From contig LXWE01000002.1 in NCBI GenBank assembly GCA_001660395.1, positions 1-64,000 of the forward strand: a DNA stretch of 64,000 bases, written 5' to 3'. Below are positions 47,125 through 55,550 of this stretch, piece after piece. Every line of letters starts with the position of its first letter. Positions within the stretch are counted from its first letter, which is position 1. The notes under the pieces were generated by a model, which did no database searches, had not been told where the DNA came from, and saw only the letters and a list, made by a program, of their open reading frames with translations. This DNA comes from Alteromonadaceae bacterium XY-R5 (GTDB taxonomy: Bacteria; Pseudomonadota; Gammaproteobacteria; Enterobacterales; Alteromonadaceae). Made by a program: the position numbers and the translations under genes.

Positions 47125-48198
47125 ATGACCCGGATTAAATGGTTAGATGCCAGTAGAGGGATAGCAGTCTTACTCCTTATAGTAATGCATTATGTGGGAG
47201 CTCTTGAAACGAGAGAGATAATTTCTAGGGATATGCTGGACGTATTTTATGGAATACTTCGTCTTGCAACACCTTTTTTCATGTTCACGTTTGGCGTAGC
47301 TTTTTTTATTACCTCGTCGAGAAAGATTTCTGACACAAGCTTATTGAATTATTACAAGAATAATGTGCTAAAGCGCCTTTTCTATATTTTTTTAGGTAGG
47401 GAAATTATCGTTTTAATTTTAGTTTTCCGTTATCCGGAGACTTCTGAACATCTAGTCTCAATTTTGATGTTTCAGGAATTCGCCAAAGGAGGAGAAATCT
47501 TAATATTTTATTTCTTTGCTTTTTTGGTTGCTCCTATTAACGTGGTGTTCTTGAAGTCTGTTAAGCCAAGCGTATATATTTTATTCTGGAGTTTTATTTA
47601 CGGACTATCTTATTATATTGGTTCACATTACATCGATCATGAAAGTAATAATGCGTTGCGATTTCTTTTTTATGATATCTACGCTTTTTTTCCTTTCATG
47701 TCGCTCGTTGCTTTAGCAATGTTGATCGCACATTATTTTCAGAAAAGTGATGATAAACTCCGATTTTTATATAATGGTTTGCAAGTTTCTATTCTAATGA
47801 TTGCCCTAGGATTTGCTTATGTTGGCTTCTTAACCGAATTTCCATGGCGGGATTTGGCAAATGCAAAATTTAAGCAGCCACCTCATTTAGCCTATATGAT
47901 CTTCTATTTAGGTGAAGTGTTTTTTATCGTTAGTCTGGTGGCTCTAGTTTTCAGTAAGTTGCCGGGGCTTATTACTGAACTACTCAGTGTTATTGGCCGT
48001 AATACTTTAGTTTGCTATGTGCTTCATTACGCATTTTATTTTAGTGTGCCAATCGGAGCCTATTTCGGTGGGGGTGCGGTAAAAGAAGTTACCGCGCTAA
48101 TTTTGATAGGGGTACTTAGTTTTATTGCTATAAAAAAATGGGATGGTATTAAGCAACGTAGTAAAAAGCAAAATGTGCCCCTTGTTAATTCGACCTAG
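47125..48198 (+). CDS. Multi-pass membrane acyltransferase-like protein
   Basis: Protein of 357 residues with about ten hydrophobic segments. The N-terminus IKWLDASRGIAVLLLIVMHY matches the opening of acyltransferase-3 and of the related DUF1624/HGSNAT-like family; I cannot decide between them. These proteins transfer acetyl or other acyl groups to sugars across the membrane, so it likely decorates the polymer. ATG 47125 was chosen because GGGGGAG lies just upstream; a TTG at 47080 would add a non-conserved leader. Its 3' end overlaps the convergent wecG-like gene by 14 bases. Confidence 0.75.
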   Translation: MTRIKWLDASRGIAVLLLIVMHYVGALETREIISRDMLDVFYGILRLATPFFMFTFGVAFFITSSRKISDTSLLNYYKNNVLKRLFYIFLGREIIVLILVFRYPETSEHLVSILMFQEFAKGGEILIFYFFAFLVAPINVVFLKSVKPSVYILFWSFIYGLSYYIGSHYIDHESNNALRFLFYDIYAFFPFMSLVALAMLIAHYFQKSDDKLRFLYNGLQVSILMIALGFAYVGFLTEFPWRDLANAKFKQPPHLAYMIFYLGEVFFIVSLVALVFSKLPGLITELLSVIGRNTLVCYVLHYAFYFSVPIGAYFGGGAVKEVTALILIGVLSFIAIKKWDGIKQRSKKQNVPLVNST

Positions 48199-48904
48199 CC
48201 CTGTCTAGAAACAACAATACAAATATAAAAACTGGTATGCCTACTACGTACCTTTTAAATAGTCTTCTAGGCTCAGATAGTAATCGATATAGCCATTCTA
48301 ATCCATTATTACGCATAAAGGATGGCGCTCTCGAAAAACGGTCTGCGTAGAAATCTATAATTGCTCCGCCGCAAATAAGAAGTATCGGGGCCTTATAGTC
48401 TGATTGCTTCAAAAAGCTACAGAATAGTTCTTGCTTTGGCATGCCCATGCCAAGCAGGACTATATCTGGCAGGTGTTTCTCTATCTCATCCAGCATTTCT
48501 TCGTTTGAACAAAAGCCATCCATGTAACCGACGATATTAATGTCATCTTTACGCATTTTCTCTACGCCATGGGTAATAAAAGGTTCTTCTGTTCCGATAC
48601 AAAAGATCCTTTTATCTTTGTGTTCTTTTAATATTGCTGGGATTAAATCGGTTCCATTAGCGTTATATCCAGGAATAAGGCCAAGATATTTGAGCATAAT
48701 CTTTACGCCAATTCCGTCTCTAAGCACTAAGTCAGACCTGTGAATCGAGTCGGCAAAAGACGAGTTTTTTCTGCCGAGCAGACAGGCATGAGCATTCAAA
48801 AATGCAATGTTTTTAATTCCGTCCTGTCGTAATAGTAAATCAACATGTTCTAATGCAGACATTTGACTTTCGAAAGTCGTAATCTTTTTGGCAAATTCCT
48901 TCAT
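48185..48904 (-). CDS. WecG/TagA/CpsF-family glycosyltransferase
   Basis: Protein of 239 residues (GT26). NAHACLLGRKNSSFADSIHR, VLRDGIGVKI, NGTDLIP and LLGMGMPKQELF follow the family pattern, with a C-terminal region rich in Arg (GLEWLYRLLSEPRRLFKRYV) that associates with the membrane. The enzyme adds ManNAcA-, ManNAc- or similar residues to a lipid-linked acceptor; the exact sugar is unknown. It is the last gene of a minus-strand operon with two GT2 genes and the flippase. Confidence 0.9.
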   Translation of the reverse strand: MKEFAKKITTFESQMSALEHVDLLLRQDGIKNIAFLNAHACLLGRKNSSFADSIHRSDLVLRDGIGVKIMLKYLGLIPGYNANGTDLIPAILKEHKDKRIFCIGTEEPFITHGVEKMRKDDINIVGYMDGFCSNEEMLDEIEKHLPDIVLLGMGMPKQELFCSFLKQSDYKAPILLICGGAIIDFYADRFSRAPSFMRNNGLEWLYRLLSEPRRLFKRYVVGIPVFIFVLLFLDRARSN

Positions 48905-48920
48905 ATCGGAGTACCCATCC

Positions 48921-49772
48921 CTATTTAATTATATTTCGTTTTAAAGCCTGAGCTACGCGTCTTGGCTTAATTCCAATAGCTAGGTAGAGCAACTCTGTTG
49001 CCTTGATGTCGATTTGTCTGTAGGCATACATAGAATCTAACAAGTCTATTTTCTCTGACCACGTTAGTGGTGCTAATTTTGACTTCAGGCGAGTAAACGC
49101 GGATCTTATCTTTGCGCTCGATTTTTCGCTAATTCTCACATCTCCATGGTTCTGAATCTGAATGTAAGAACTACTATTTATGTTGACTAACTTGCCATAC
49201 TTTTGAGTTAGCCTCAGCCATGTGTCCCAATCTTGTAGTGCTGGCATTTCTTTATCAAAACCCTGAATTTCTCTTAAGTATTCGGTCTTGGTAAATACCT
49301 GATTACCTACGGCATTGCCATGTCTCAGCTTACGATGGTCGACAATCTTCGTTTCATTCCATACATATTGTCCGTCCGCCCTATGTTCAATGACGGAATC
49401 AAATAGCCCGGCAATACTTTGGTCTCCAGATTCTAATAACGTAACCTGGCCTAGAAATTTCTCAATCCTCCAGGGCTCAAAATAGTCATCATCATCCAGA
49501 CCAGTAATATATTCACAGTTTGTCGAAAATATCGCCGCATTTCTACCGGCACAGGCACCTTGATTTGGTGGGGTGTTAAATATTGGTTTTACTCTGGAAC
49601 TGGAGATACTCTGTAAGTATTCTCTAGTACCATCGGTTGAACCGTCATCACATATAAAAATCTCATCAGGGACTATGGTTTGCGCAAGCACAGAATCAAT
49701 CGCTCGTTTTAAAAGTGCGACTCTATTGTAGGTTGTTATATAAACTGCAACTTTTCTAATATTCATTTCCAT
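48921..49772 (-). CDS. GT2-family glycosyltransferase (A)
   Basis: Cytosolic GT-A enzyme of 283 residues: VAVYITTYNRVALLKRAIDS, ICDDGSTDGT and the metal site GLDDDDYFEP (about residue 92) are intact. A WDTW motif in PALQDWDTWLRL is often seen in this subfamily. It should add one sugar to the repeat unit. It begins 4 bases after the stop of the next GT2 gene upstream, with AGG as ribosome site. Confidence 0.9.
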   Translation of the reverse strand: MEMNIRKVAVYITTYNRVALLKRAIDSVLAQTIVPDEIFICDDGSTDGTREYLQSISSSRVKPIFNTPPNQGACAGRNAAIFSTNCEYITGLDDDDYFEPWRIEKFLGQVTLLESGDQSIAGLFDSVIEHRADGQYVWNETKIVDHRKLRHGNAVGNQVFTKTEYLREIQGFDKEMPALQDWDTWLRLTQKYGKLVNINSSSYIQIQNHGDVRISEKSSAKIRSAFTRLKSKLAPLTWSEKIDLLDSMYAYRQIDIKATELLYLAIGIKPRRVAQALKRNIIK

Positions 49773-49776
49773 GATT

Positions 49777-50739
49777 TTACCTGCGCTTTATGAGTCCGAA
49801 AGAGCATGTCCTAATAATTTTTCTAATAATGGCTTTGAATATTTCGAAGCTTCCTCCAAGAGATTTTGCTCTTAATATAGAACTAAAGAGAAACTTCAGT
49901 CCTTTGACAAATGACTCTTCATAGATTTCATTCCCAAGTTTGATCATGTAAAGATCATAGGAATATCTCATTTTTTGCTTTATCTCGTGCGCATAATTGA
50001 ATCTTGTATACTGTGAATCGAGTAAAACGTTATTGGATAATGCTGCCATATGGCTCCAGTAATGGAGTTTAGGGTTACCTGTTAAGTTTTCACCATGAGT
50101 ACGCTTAACAAGCAGAGCTTCATCAAACAATCTGATTTCGGCGTGTTGTGAATACCTCAGTACAAAGTCAAAATCTTCGGAATGATTCAAGCGCGCATTG
50201 AAGCCTCCAATTTTTAAGGCGATTTCTCGATTAAATATGTTGGTTGAAGCTGTACCAATAAAATTTTCAGAAATAAATGCTTTCTGAAATGCAAGTTTGT
50301 CAAAAGCAGTTGATAAGCATACTTGGTAAAATTCGCTGTTTGCTAGCTTGCGCTTAGTTTCATCATCAAGATAATAGTCGGTGAATGTATAGGCAGTGTC
50401 TGTTGCGTAACGTTCATAAATAGAGATTTGCTTTTCTATCTTGGTCGGTAACCAAAGGTCATCAACATCTAAAAAGGCGATCAGCGTCGAACTCGCATTC
50501 ATCAATCCTAGATTTCTGGCTGCGGATACACCGCTATTCTGCTGCTGGCATATCTTTACAGGGATAGGTGATGAAGCTGCAATCTTTTCCATTATTGCGA
50601 AAGAGTCGTCTTTGGAACCATCATCAACTAATACAATTTCTTGTACCGGGTGTGTTTGTTGCAATATAGAGTCAACCGCTTCATTAAGAAAACGAGCTCC
50701 ATTGTAGACGGGAATGACAGCACTAATACTTAGATTCAT
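49777..50739 (-). CDS. GT2-family glycosyltransferase (B)
   Basis: GT-A enzyme of 320 residues with SAVIPVYNGARFLNEAVDSI, VDDGSKDDSF and metal site FLDVDDLW (about 93-100), plus LNHSEDFDFVLRYS as the probable catalytic-base region. The start overlaps the stop of the flippase-pyruvyltransferase gene by 4 bases (ATGA), so translation is coupled. The sugar is unknown. Confidence 0.9.
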   Translation of the reverse strand: MNLSISAVIPVYNGARFLNEAVDSILQQTHPVQEIVLVDDGSKDDSFAIMEKIAASSPIPVKICQQQNSGVSAARNLGLMNASSTLIAFLDVDDLWLPTKIEKQISIYERYATDTAYTFTDYYLDDETKRKLANSEFYQVCLSTAFDKLAFQKAFISENFIGTASTNIFNREIALKIGGFNARLNHSEDFDFVLRYSQHAEIRLFDEALLVKRTHGENLTGNPKLHYWSHMAALSNNVLLDSQYTRFNYAHEIKQKMRYSYDLYMIKLGNEIYEESFVKGLKFLFSSILRAKSLGGSFEIFKAIIRKIIRTCSFGLIKRR

Positions 50740-53198
50740 GATTCTACAAGCTCCGCATATGATCTCACAAAATTAAGAGATTCATCATCAAATTTGGTTA
50801 ATGAAGGAACTTTACTTTCGTAATTACCATCAACTTCATAAGTTTTAAAGCCGTAAGTCTGGGCGAACTGGTGAGTTTTATTATTGTAAGAGTAAATAAT
50901 CTGCGCTTTCTCAAATAACGCAGCAATTACCATGGCATGGAATCTGGTTGAAATTACAATTTCTGCACTACTGATTGCGTTTAATATATTCTCACCATTA
51001 TTAGAAATAACCCGGACTTTGCTTTTGGAAGTAATATTCATGCGTTCGATAATTTTTTTGATTGGCGATATATCGACGCTATCTTCAAAACTAAGAAAGT
51101 TTATAGTTTTACCTTGCGCTAGATAATGCTCAGCTAATTTCGATATTTCGTGCTGGTATTTTTCTGAATCAATAAGTTGATTATTGTCTTTACCAACTAC
51201 TGTAACTGATATTGCAACTGAGTCATTCGACGTACATTTGTATTCTTGGGTGTCTAATCCCATCACTATATCGGGCATTAGCCGAACGTTGTTGGCCTTA
51301 GTTTTCTTTAACAAGCCGACAGAATAATCATCTCTGACAAACCAGCGGTCTACAACCGAGCCTAACTCGGATATAAGAGATAAATATTGGTTTTCGTCAT
51401 TAAAGGGGCCTAAGTTAGCACCAATGATGAAGTTTCTTCCACCACAGCGTTTATTCCATTTAAACCAGTCGATTTTTTTTCTAATCATTGATTGTTGTGC
51501 TGCTGAAGAACCCATCAACACACTTCCACCAATAACTGCAAAATCAGCCTTTAGCTTCCACCGAAATTTCATTAATCGTCCAGGCTTAATAAAATTAAGC
51601 TTTTTGCTAACAAAATCTGGGATTTTCTTGTGGCCAATAAAATAATAATGGTCGTAATTGGTTTTGTTAATGATCTCTGAAAACATAAGATCATCGCCCA
51701 AGTTTCTATTATTATAACCGTAAATTATTAAGCTCTTTCTCATTTTTTTTCTCTTCATGTAAAAAATTAATGAGACTATTAGAATAAAAAGCCCCTGTAA
51801 TCCTAAAAAGCTGGCCGCTGAATAGATTTCGCTACCAAATTTTATTAGGGAATTTAAATAGTGAATGATGGAGAATGTTATGCCTAACATTACTCCAGGA
51901 ATAAAAATATACTTAGAATAACTCAGTAGAGATAAGTTTAGGGCTTTACAGACTAATACAGGCTGTATAATTGCCCTGGAAATTACTAGGCTAAGGAAAA
52001 TGGCGTAAGCAGCTCCTACCGCTCCATATGTGTTGACTAGTGGCCATAATGATCCTAATAAAATAAATATTTCTGCTAAGCATAATTTCATTAGAACACC
52101 TTCATGATTTTTTGATATCAGTGCAGAGGTGCAAGGGCCTTGCATATTTGCAATACAGAATGCAATAGCAACAATATGTAAAACTTGAGATGTATAAGCA
52201 GGTACGTCTTTTAACCAAAATACTAAGAACCAGTCGCCTATAAAGGTAATGTTAAGAAATATGATTAGAGATAATAACGTTGCGCAACTAATGCTAACCA
52301 AGAATTTATTGTTGAAGTCATCGTTTTCTGACTTCTGACCAGACAAGGAACTAAAATAAGGTGTGAGTAAATAGTTTAATGCGGTAGATATCTCAACATA
52401 TATTTCCATAAGTCTGCCGGATATTCTCAAGGGTACCAACATTAACGGATTAAGTATTAAGCCACAATAGATTATTGCCGCATTGCTTCTTGTGTATCCA
52501 TTTATACTTAAAAATAGCAATTTGCTTCCACGTCTAGCCACATATCTTAGGGAAGAGTTAGAATAATTACTAATATGAATTTTTTTAAATAGACCAGTTT
52601 TAGCTGATAGATACGCAACTAAAATTAATTCAATTCCAGCCATAACAGAGAAGATGGTTGCGATTGAAATAACAGAGTAGTTAAAATTAAGTAACGCTAA
52701 TATAAGTGCAGACCTTGTCACGTTGATGAAAAGTTTGGCCGCATTTAACTTGCCAACTTTAAAACTTCCGGTTAAGTAAGCTGTGAAAGCACCTGTCTGA
52801 AAGGTGAAGATGAAATTTAATCCAAGTAGAAAGATTATAATACTGACAGGCGTTTGAGATTGGAATTGGAATCCATAGTTAAAGGGAAGTATGGATAGTG
52901 TGATTATTATTAATGTGAATATTAAAGATATGGAGGTGAAAGCAAAAAACACTGTGGTGAAATGGTTGTTATTTTTCTCTTCAAAATCTAAAATTGGGGT
53001 GAGTTTTGATATTAAAGTACCCATTCCAAATTCAAATAGCTTTATGTGACCTAAAATAGCAAATAAAAGAGTCCAAAGTCCAAAGTCAGCTTCGCCAAAA
53101 TGTAATAACATTTCTTTAAATACTAACAAGCCGAGAATTATTTGAACTGAAATGTTAGCTATATTGTAAATTGCGCCTGAGATAAGTGTTTTTAGCAT
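50736..53198 (-). CDS. Wzx-like flippase fused to a polysaccharide pyruvyl transferase
   Basis: One open frame of 820 residues. Residues about 1-485 are a polysaccharide flippase of the MOP superfamily with around 14 hydrophobic segments (FGEADFGLWTLLFAILGH, FEFGMGTLISKLTPI). Residues about 486-820 are a PF04230 pyruvyl transferase, starting MRKSLIIYGYNNRNLGDDLM and containing IGANLGPF and STRFHAMVIAALF. That domain adds a pyruvate ketal from phosphoenolpyruvate to a sugar. The join lies on eight A: with seven A the flippase would stop in TGA overlapping the transferase ATG as ATGA. So two genes may be made by slippage, or the fusion is recent or a sequencing error. Confidence 0.85.
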   Translation of the reverse strand: MLKTLISGAIYNIANISVQIILGLLVFKEMLLHFGEADFGLWTLLFAILGHIKLFEFGMGTLISKLTPILDFEEKNNNHFTTVFFAFTSISLIFTLIIITLSILPFNYGFQFQSQTPVSIIIFLLGLNFIFTFQTGAFTAYLTGSFKVGKLNAAKLFINVTRSALILALLNFNYSVISIATIFSVMAGIELILVAYLSAKTGLFKKIHISNYSNSSLRYVARRGSKLLFLSINGYTRSNAAIIYCGLILNPLMLVPLRISGRLMEIYVEISTALNYLLTPYFSSLSGQKSENDDFNNKFLVSISCATLLSLIIFLNITFIGDWFLVFWLKDVPAYTSQVLHIVAIAFCIANMQGPCTSALISKNHEGVLMKLCLAEIFILLGSLWPLVNTYGAVGAAYAIFLSLVISRAIIQPVLVCKALNLSLLSYSKYIFIPGVMLGITFSIIHYLNSLIKFGSEIYSAASFLGLQGLFILIVSLIFYMKRKKMRKSLIIYGYNNRNLGDDLMFSEIINKTNYDHYYFIGHKKIPDFVSKKLNFIKPGRLMKFRWKLKADFAVIGGSVLMGSSAAQQSMIRKKIDWFKWNKRCGGRNFIIGANLGPFNDENQYLSLISELGSVVDRWFVRDDYSVGLLKKTKANNVRLMPDIVMGLDTQEYKCTSNDSVAISVTVVGKDNNQLIDSEKYQHEISKLAEHYLAQGKTINFLSFEDSVDISPIKKIIERMNITSKSKVRVISNNGENILNAISSAEIVISTRFHAMVIAALFEKAQIIYSYNNKTHQFAQTYGFKTYEVDGNYESKVPSLTKFDDESLNFVRSYAELVES
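51743..51750 (-). other. A8 run at the flippase-pyruvyltransferase junction (possible slippage site)
   Basis: On the minus strand the junction reads ATG AAG AGA AAA AAA ATG AGA AAG. Loss of one A gives AAA AAA TGA, a stop that overlaps the second ATG. Runs of eight or more A favour RNA polymerase slippage and replication slippage. AAGAG upstream could serve as a ribosome site for the internal ATG at 51743. Confidence 0.55.
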
Positions 53199-53718
53199 GA
53201 CTTATAATGTGCTTCCGTGCCATTGGTTTTAGATTTTCTCTGTAATCTAAATTTATGGGGTTGTTTATTTTCTATTTGAAAATTTATAGCGTTTAAGGTC
53301 GGTTTTATTAGCTTATATTTAGGTGAAATCTATCATATTTTATTCGTCGTTATCAATTTTAAAGTTTTTTATCTCAGGAAATATCTCCATTTTATTAAGT
53401 TTGAATTAAGTTTTTTACAAGCTGTTAACTTTGCCGCTATTGGCTTTAGAGTCTACTTAGCAATTACTGAGCCATCCCATATGATATGATATGATATGGG
53501 ATGAAAGTGCTGTTTGATTAAGCGTAGGCCTATTTTCTATGAGATAAGACTTTATTGAATTGATATTAGTGTTATTAGTAAGGTAGCACTACAAATATCA
53601 TTCAAGTATGCGGTCATTTATGGCATGTAGCAGAATGTTTAAGTCATTCTCATTTCTAGTAAATGGAATGAACTTTGCTGTAGTAGATTTTATCTAGCTT
53701 ATTAGAGGAGTAAGACGG
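53199..53718. other. AT-rich divergent region between the flippase and sulfotransferase genes
   Basis: About 520 bases with no credible gene on either strand. It should hold promoters for both directions. The one clear structure is the ATATG tandem repeat inside an inverted repeat at 53474-53502. Confidence 0.6.
53474..53502. repeat. Four-copy ATATG repeat inside a 9-base inverted repeat
   Basis: ATCCCATAT (53474-53482) and ATATGGGAT (53494-53502) are perfect inverted arms, and between 53479 and 53498 the unit ATATG occurs four times without mismatch. Such pentanucleotide repeats can change copy number; inside a palindrome this would also change arm spacing. It lies 216 bases ahead of the sulfotransferase gene. 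Confidence 0.6.
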
Positions 53719-54537
53719 ATGACGGACCAGTATCTTTATGAAAGTCAATTCGATGCGCAGCATAATTTTCCTGAATGCACTATGGTAACTAAGTCACTTG
53801 TAATTGCCTCAACCCCGAGATGCGGTAGTCACTTACTTGGACATACTTTGCTATCAACTCAAAAATTTGGTTTCCCGCTTGAGTATGCCAATCCTGTCAA
53901 TGTAAAAAAATGGATGGAGATATATTCAGAGACAGACTTCGATGCTGTGCTTGGGAAATTGATGATGTCGCGAACGTCGCCAAATGGAGTCTTCTCGATA
54001 AAGACTCATTATGCTCATTTAGATATGTTTGGCGGTTTCCAGGGCCTTGTGAGTCGACTTCCTAATCCATATTTTGTGTTACTTTCTCGCAACGATCTAT
54101 TAGCTCAAGCTATATCTTTAGCGATTGCCCGTCAAAGTGGGGTATGGATATCAGGTCAGCAACCCAAAAATTCAAAGCTTGTTTATGATGCTGCTGAAAT
54201 CGAATTTTGCTTAAAACGCACTATTTTGCACAATGGCGCCTGGAAATACCTATTAACTTCCCACTCTGTTCCGTTTATTGAGTTGTCTTTTTCTGATGTG
54301 AAAAAAGATGTCAAAAGCGCGGTGCAGAAGATCTCTGAGCTAATGAATGTTGATGTCGATCTAAACGAGTTACCTTCAACTCCCCCTACTAAAAGACAAT
54401 CAGACACTATTAATCAGGAGTGGTCCGAACGCTTTTTGAAAGAAGGCGCAAATAGAGAGAGCTTTATTGACATCGAAAGAGCGCTCGGGCAGAAAAGTCG
54501 TAAACGACAATTGGTTGAATTGCTACTGGATAGATAG
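53719..54537 (+). CDS. Stf0-family sulfotransferase
   Basis: Protein of 272 residues. The PAPS 5'-phosphosulfate-binding loop IASTPRCGSHLLGHTL lies at about residues 31-46, and VLLSRNDLLAQAISLAIARQ (about 117-136) is the 3'-phosphate-binding region, both as in the Stf0 trehalose sulfotransferase family. It would transfer sulfate from PAPS to a sugar hydroxyl. Its place at the end of the exopolysaccharide cluster suggests a sulfated polymer, as is common in marine bacteria, or a sulfated glycolipid. GAGGAG precedes the start. It stands alone in transcription. Confidence 0.85.
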   Translation: MTDQYLYESQFDAQHNFPECTMVTKSLVIASTPRCGSHLLGHTLLSTQKFGFPLEYANPVNVKKWMEIYSETDFDAVLGKLMMSRTSPNGVFSIKTHYAHLDMFGGFQGLVSRLPNPYFVLLSRNDLLAQAISLAIARQSGVWISGQQPKNSKLVYDAAEIEFCLKRTILHNGAWKYLLTSHSVPFIELSFSDVKKDVKSAVQKISELMNVDVDLNELPSTPPTKRQSDTINQEWSERFLKEGANRESFIDIERALGQKSRKRQLVELLLDR

Positions 54538-54849
54538 CGTTATCAATGTTTAGCTATCTATTTCAACTAGATAGCCGAAGAATTTGTGTTAAAGCGAGAT
54601 CTGTCGGCAGAGCTTCTGGTTTAGCCACATTTAGCCTGATGGTTATTTGTTGTGACTTTCTTGTTGGTTAAATAATCAACCATTTTCAGTTATCTTTACA
54701 CCCGACTGTCCGAATTATTTACAAGTTACATTTAATTTACATTTTTCATGGTGGTAAGTGATTGATATTTATATTGAAAATGCATTTGGCATTAGGTTTG
54801 CTTTATTGTGTCTGAGGTCGTTAGGATAGTTTATTAAATGGAGTGGTTT
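54538..54849. other. Intergenic region after the sulfotransferase gene
   Basis: About 310 bases without a gene. A hairpin GCTATCTA/TAGATAGC (54553-54575) lies just past the sulfotransferase stop and may be a weak terminator, as no T run follows. The rest is AT-rich and presumably holds the promoter of the next gene. Confidence 0.5.
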
Positions 54850-55455
54850 ATGAAGCTATTATTAGGTTTGGTTTTGGTAGTGTTCAGCTTTGCTTCAAAG
54901 GCGAGCATTATTACATTTAGTGAAAGTGATGTAAGTGACTATGGTAGTCAGTCGCAATCTGGTGGCTATAGCATTTTTGATAGTGGTTCTGGCCTTGTTG
55001 TGTATGGTAACAATTGGGTTAGCATTGACCTAAGCTCTCTGTCGTCATGGGCTAATAGCCTTCTGGTTTTCGAGTTTATGACCACCGATGTAGGCGAAAT
55101 AAACGGCGTAGGGTTTGATAACGACAATCAGTTGAGTACCGGTGGTACAGTATTTCAACTTGGTGGTACTCAAACCTACGGTATTCAGGATTATGTGATT
55201 GATATCATCGAAGGGGTTTGGTACACAGTTATTATTGACCTTTCTTTGTATGACCTGAGCGACTACACCTCTTTAGTGTTTATAGCTGACCAAGATACAG
55301 CGGGCTCAGAAACTACATCATATTTTAGAAACGTGGCTATTGTTGATCTGAATAATGCAAGCAACATCAGTGAGGTTTCTGCCCCTGCAACAATCTCTCT
55401 GTTTTTGGGTATTGCAGGCTTAATGTTTGTTAGAGCACGCTGCAAAACTAAATAG
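54850..55455 (+). CDS. Secreted protein with PEP-CTERM-like C-terminal sorting signal
   Basis: Protein of 201 residues: signal peptide (about 1-20, ending SKAS), a beta-rich domain rich in Ser, Asp and Gly, and a C-terminus with VSAPATISLFLGIAGLMFVRARCK, that is, a Pro-containing motif, one hydrophobic helix and a basic end. This tripartite signal resembles PEP-CTERM proteins processed by exosortases, with APAT in place of PEP. ATG 54850 has GGAG 6 bases upstream and is preferred to ATG 54838. PEP-CTERM systems are tied to exopolysaccharide clusters. No exosortase gene is in the window. Confidence 0.68.
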   Translation: MKLLLGLVLVVFSFASKASIITFSESDVSDYGSQSQSGGYSIFDSGSGLVVYGNNWVSIDLSSLSSWANSLLVFEFMTTDVGEINGVGFDNDNQLSTGGTVFQLGGTQTYGIQDYVIDIIEGVWYTVIIDLSLYDLSDYTSLVFIADQDTAGSETTSYFRNVAIVDLNNASNISEVSAPATISLFLGIAGLMFVRARCKTK

Positions 55456-55476
55456 TTATCCTGCTGGTTTATGCTC

Positions 55477-55504
55477 AAAAGCCCGATCATAATCGGGCTT
55501 TTTT
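55477..55504. terminator. Terminator after the PEP-CTERM-like gene (probably bidirectional)
   Basis: AGCCCGAT and ATCGGGCT pair around CATA, flanked by four A and by six T. It separates two convergent genes. Confidence 0.88.
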
Positions 55505-55550
55505 ACATCAGAATTTCATGTTTCTAAGAATATGGGAAGAAAGGGAACAG

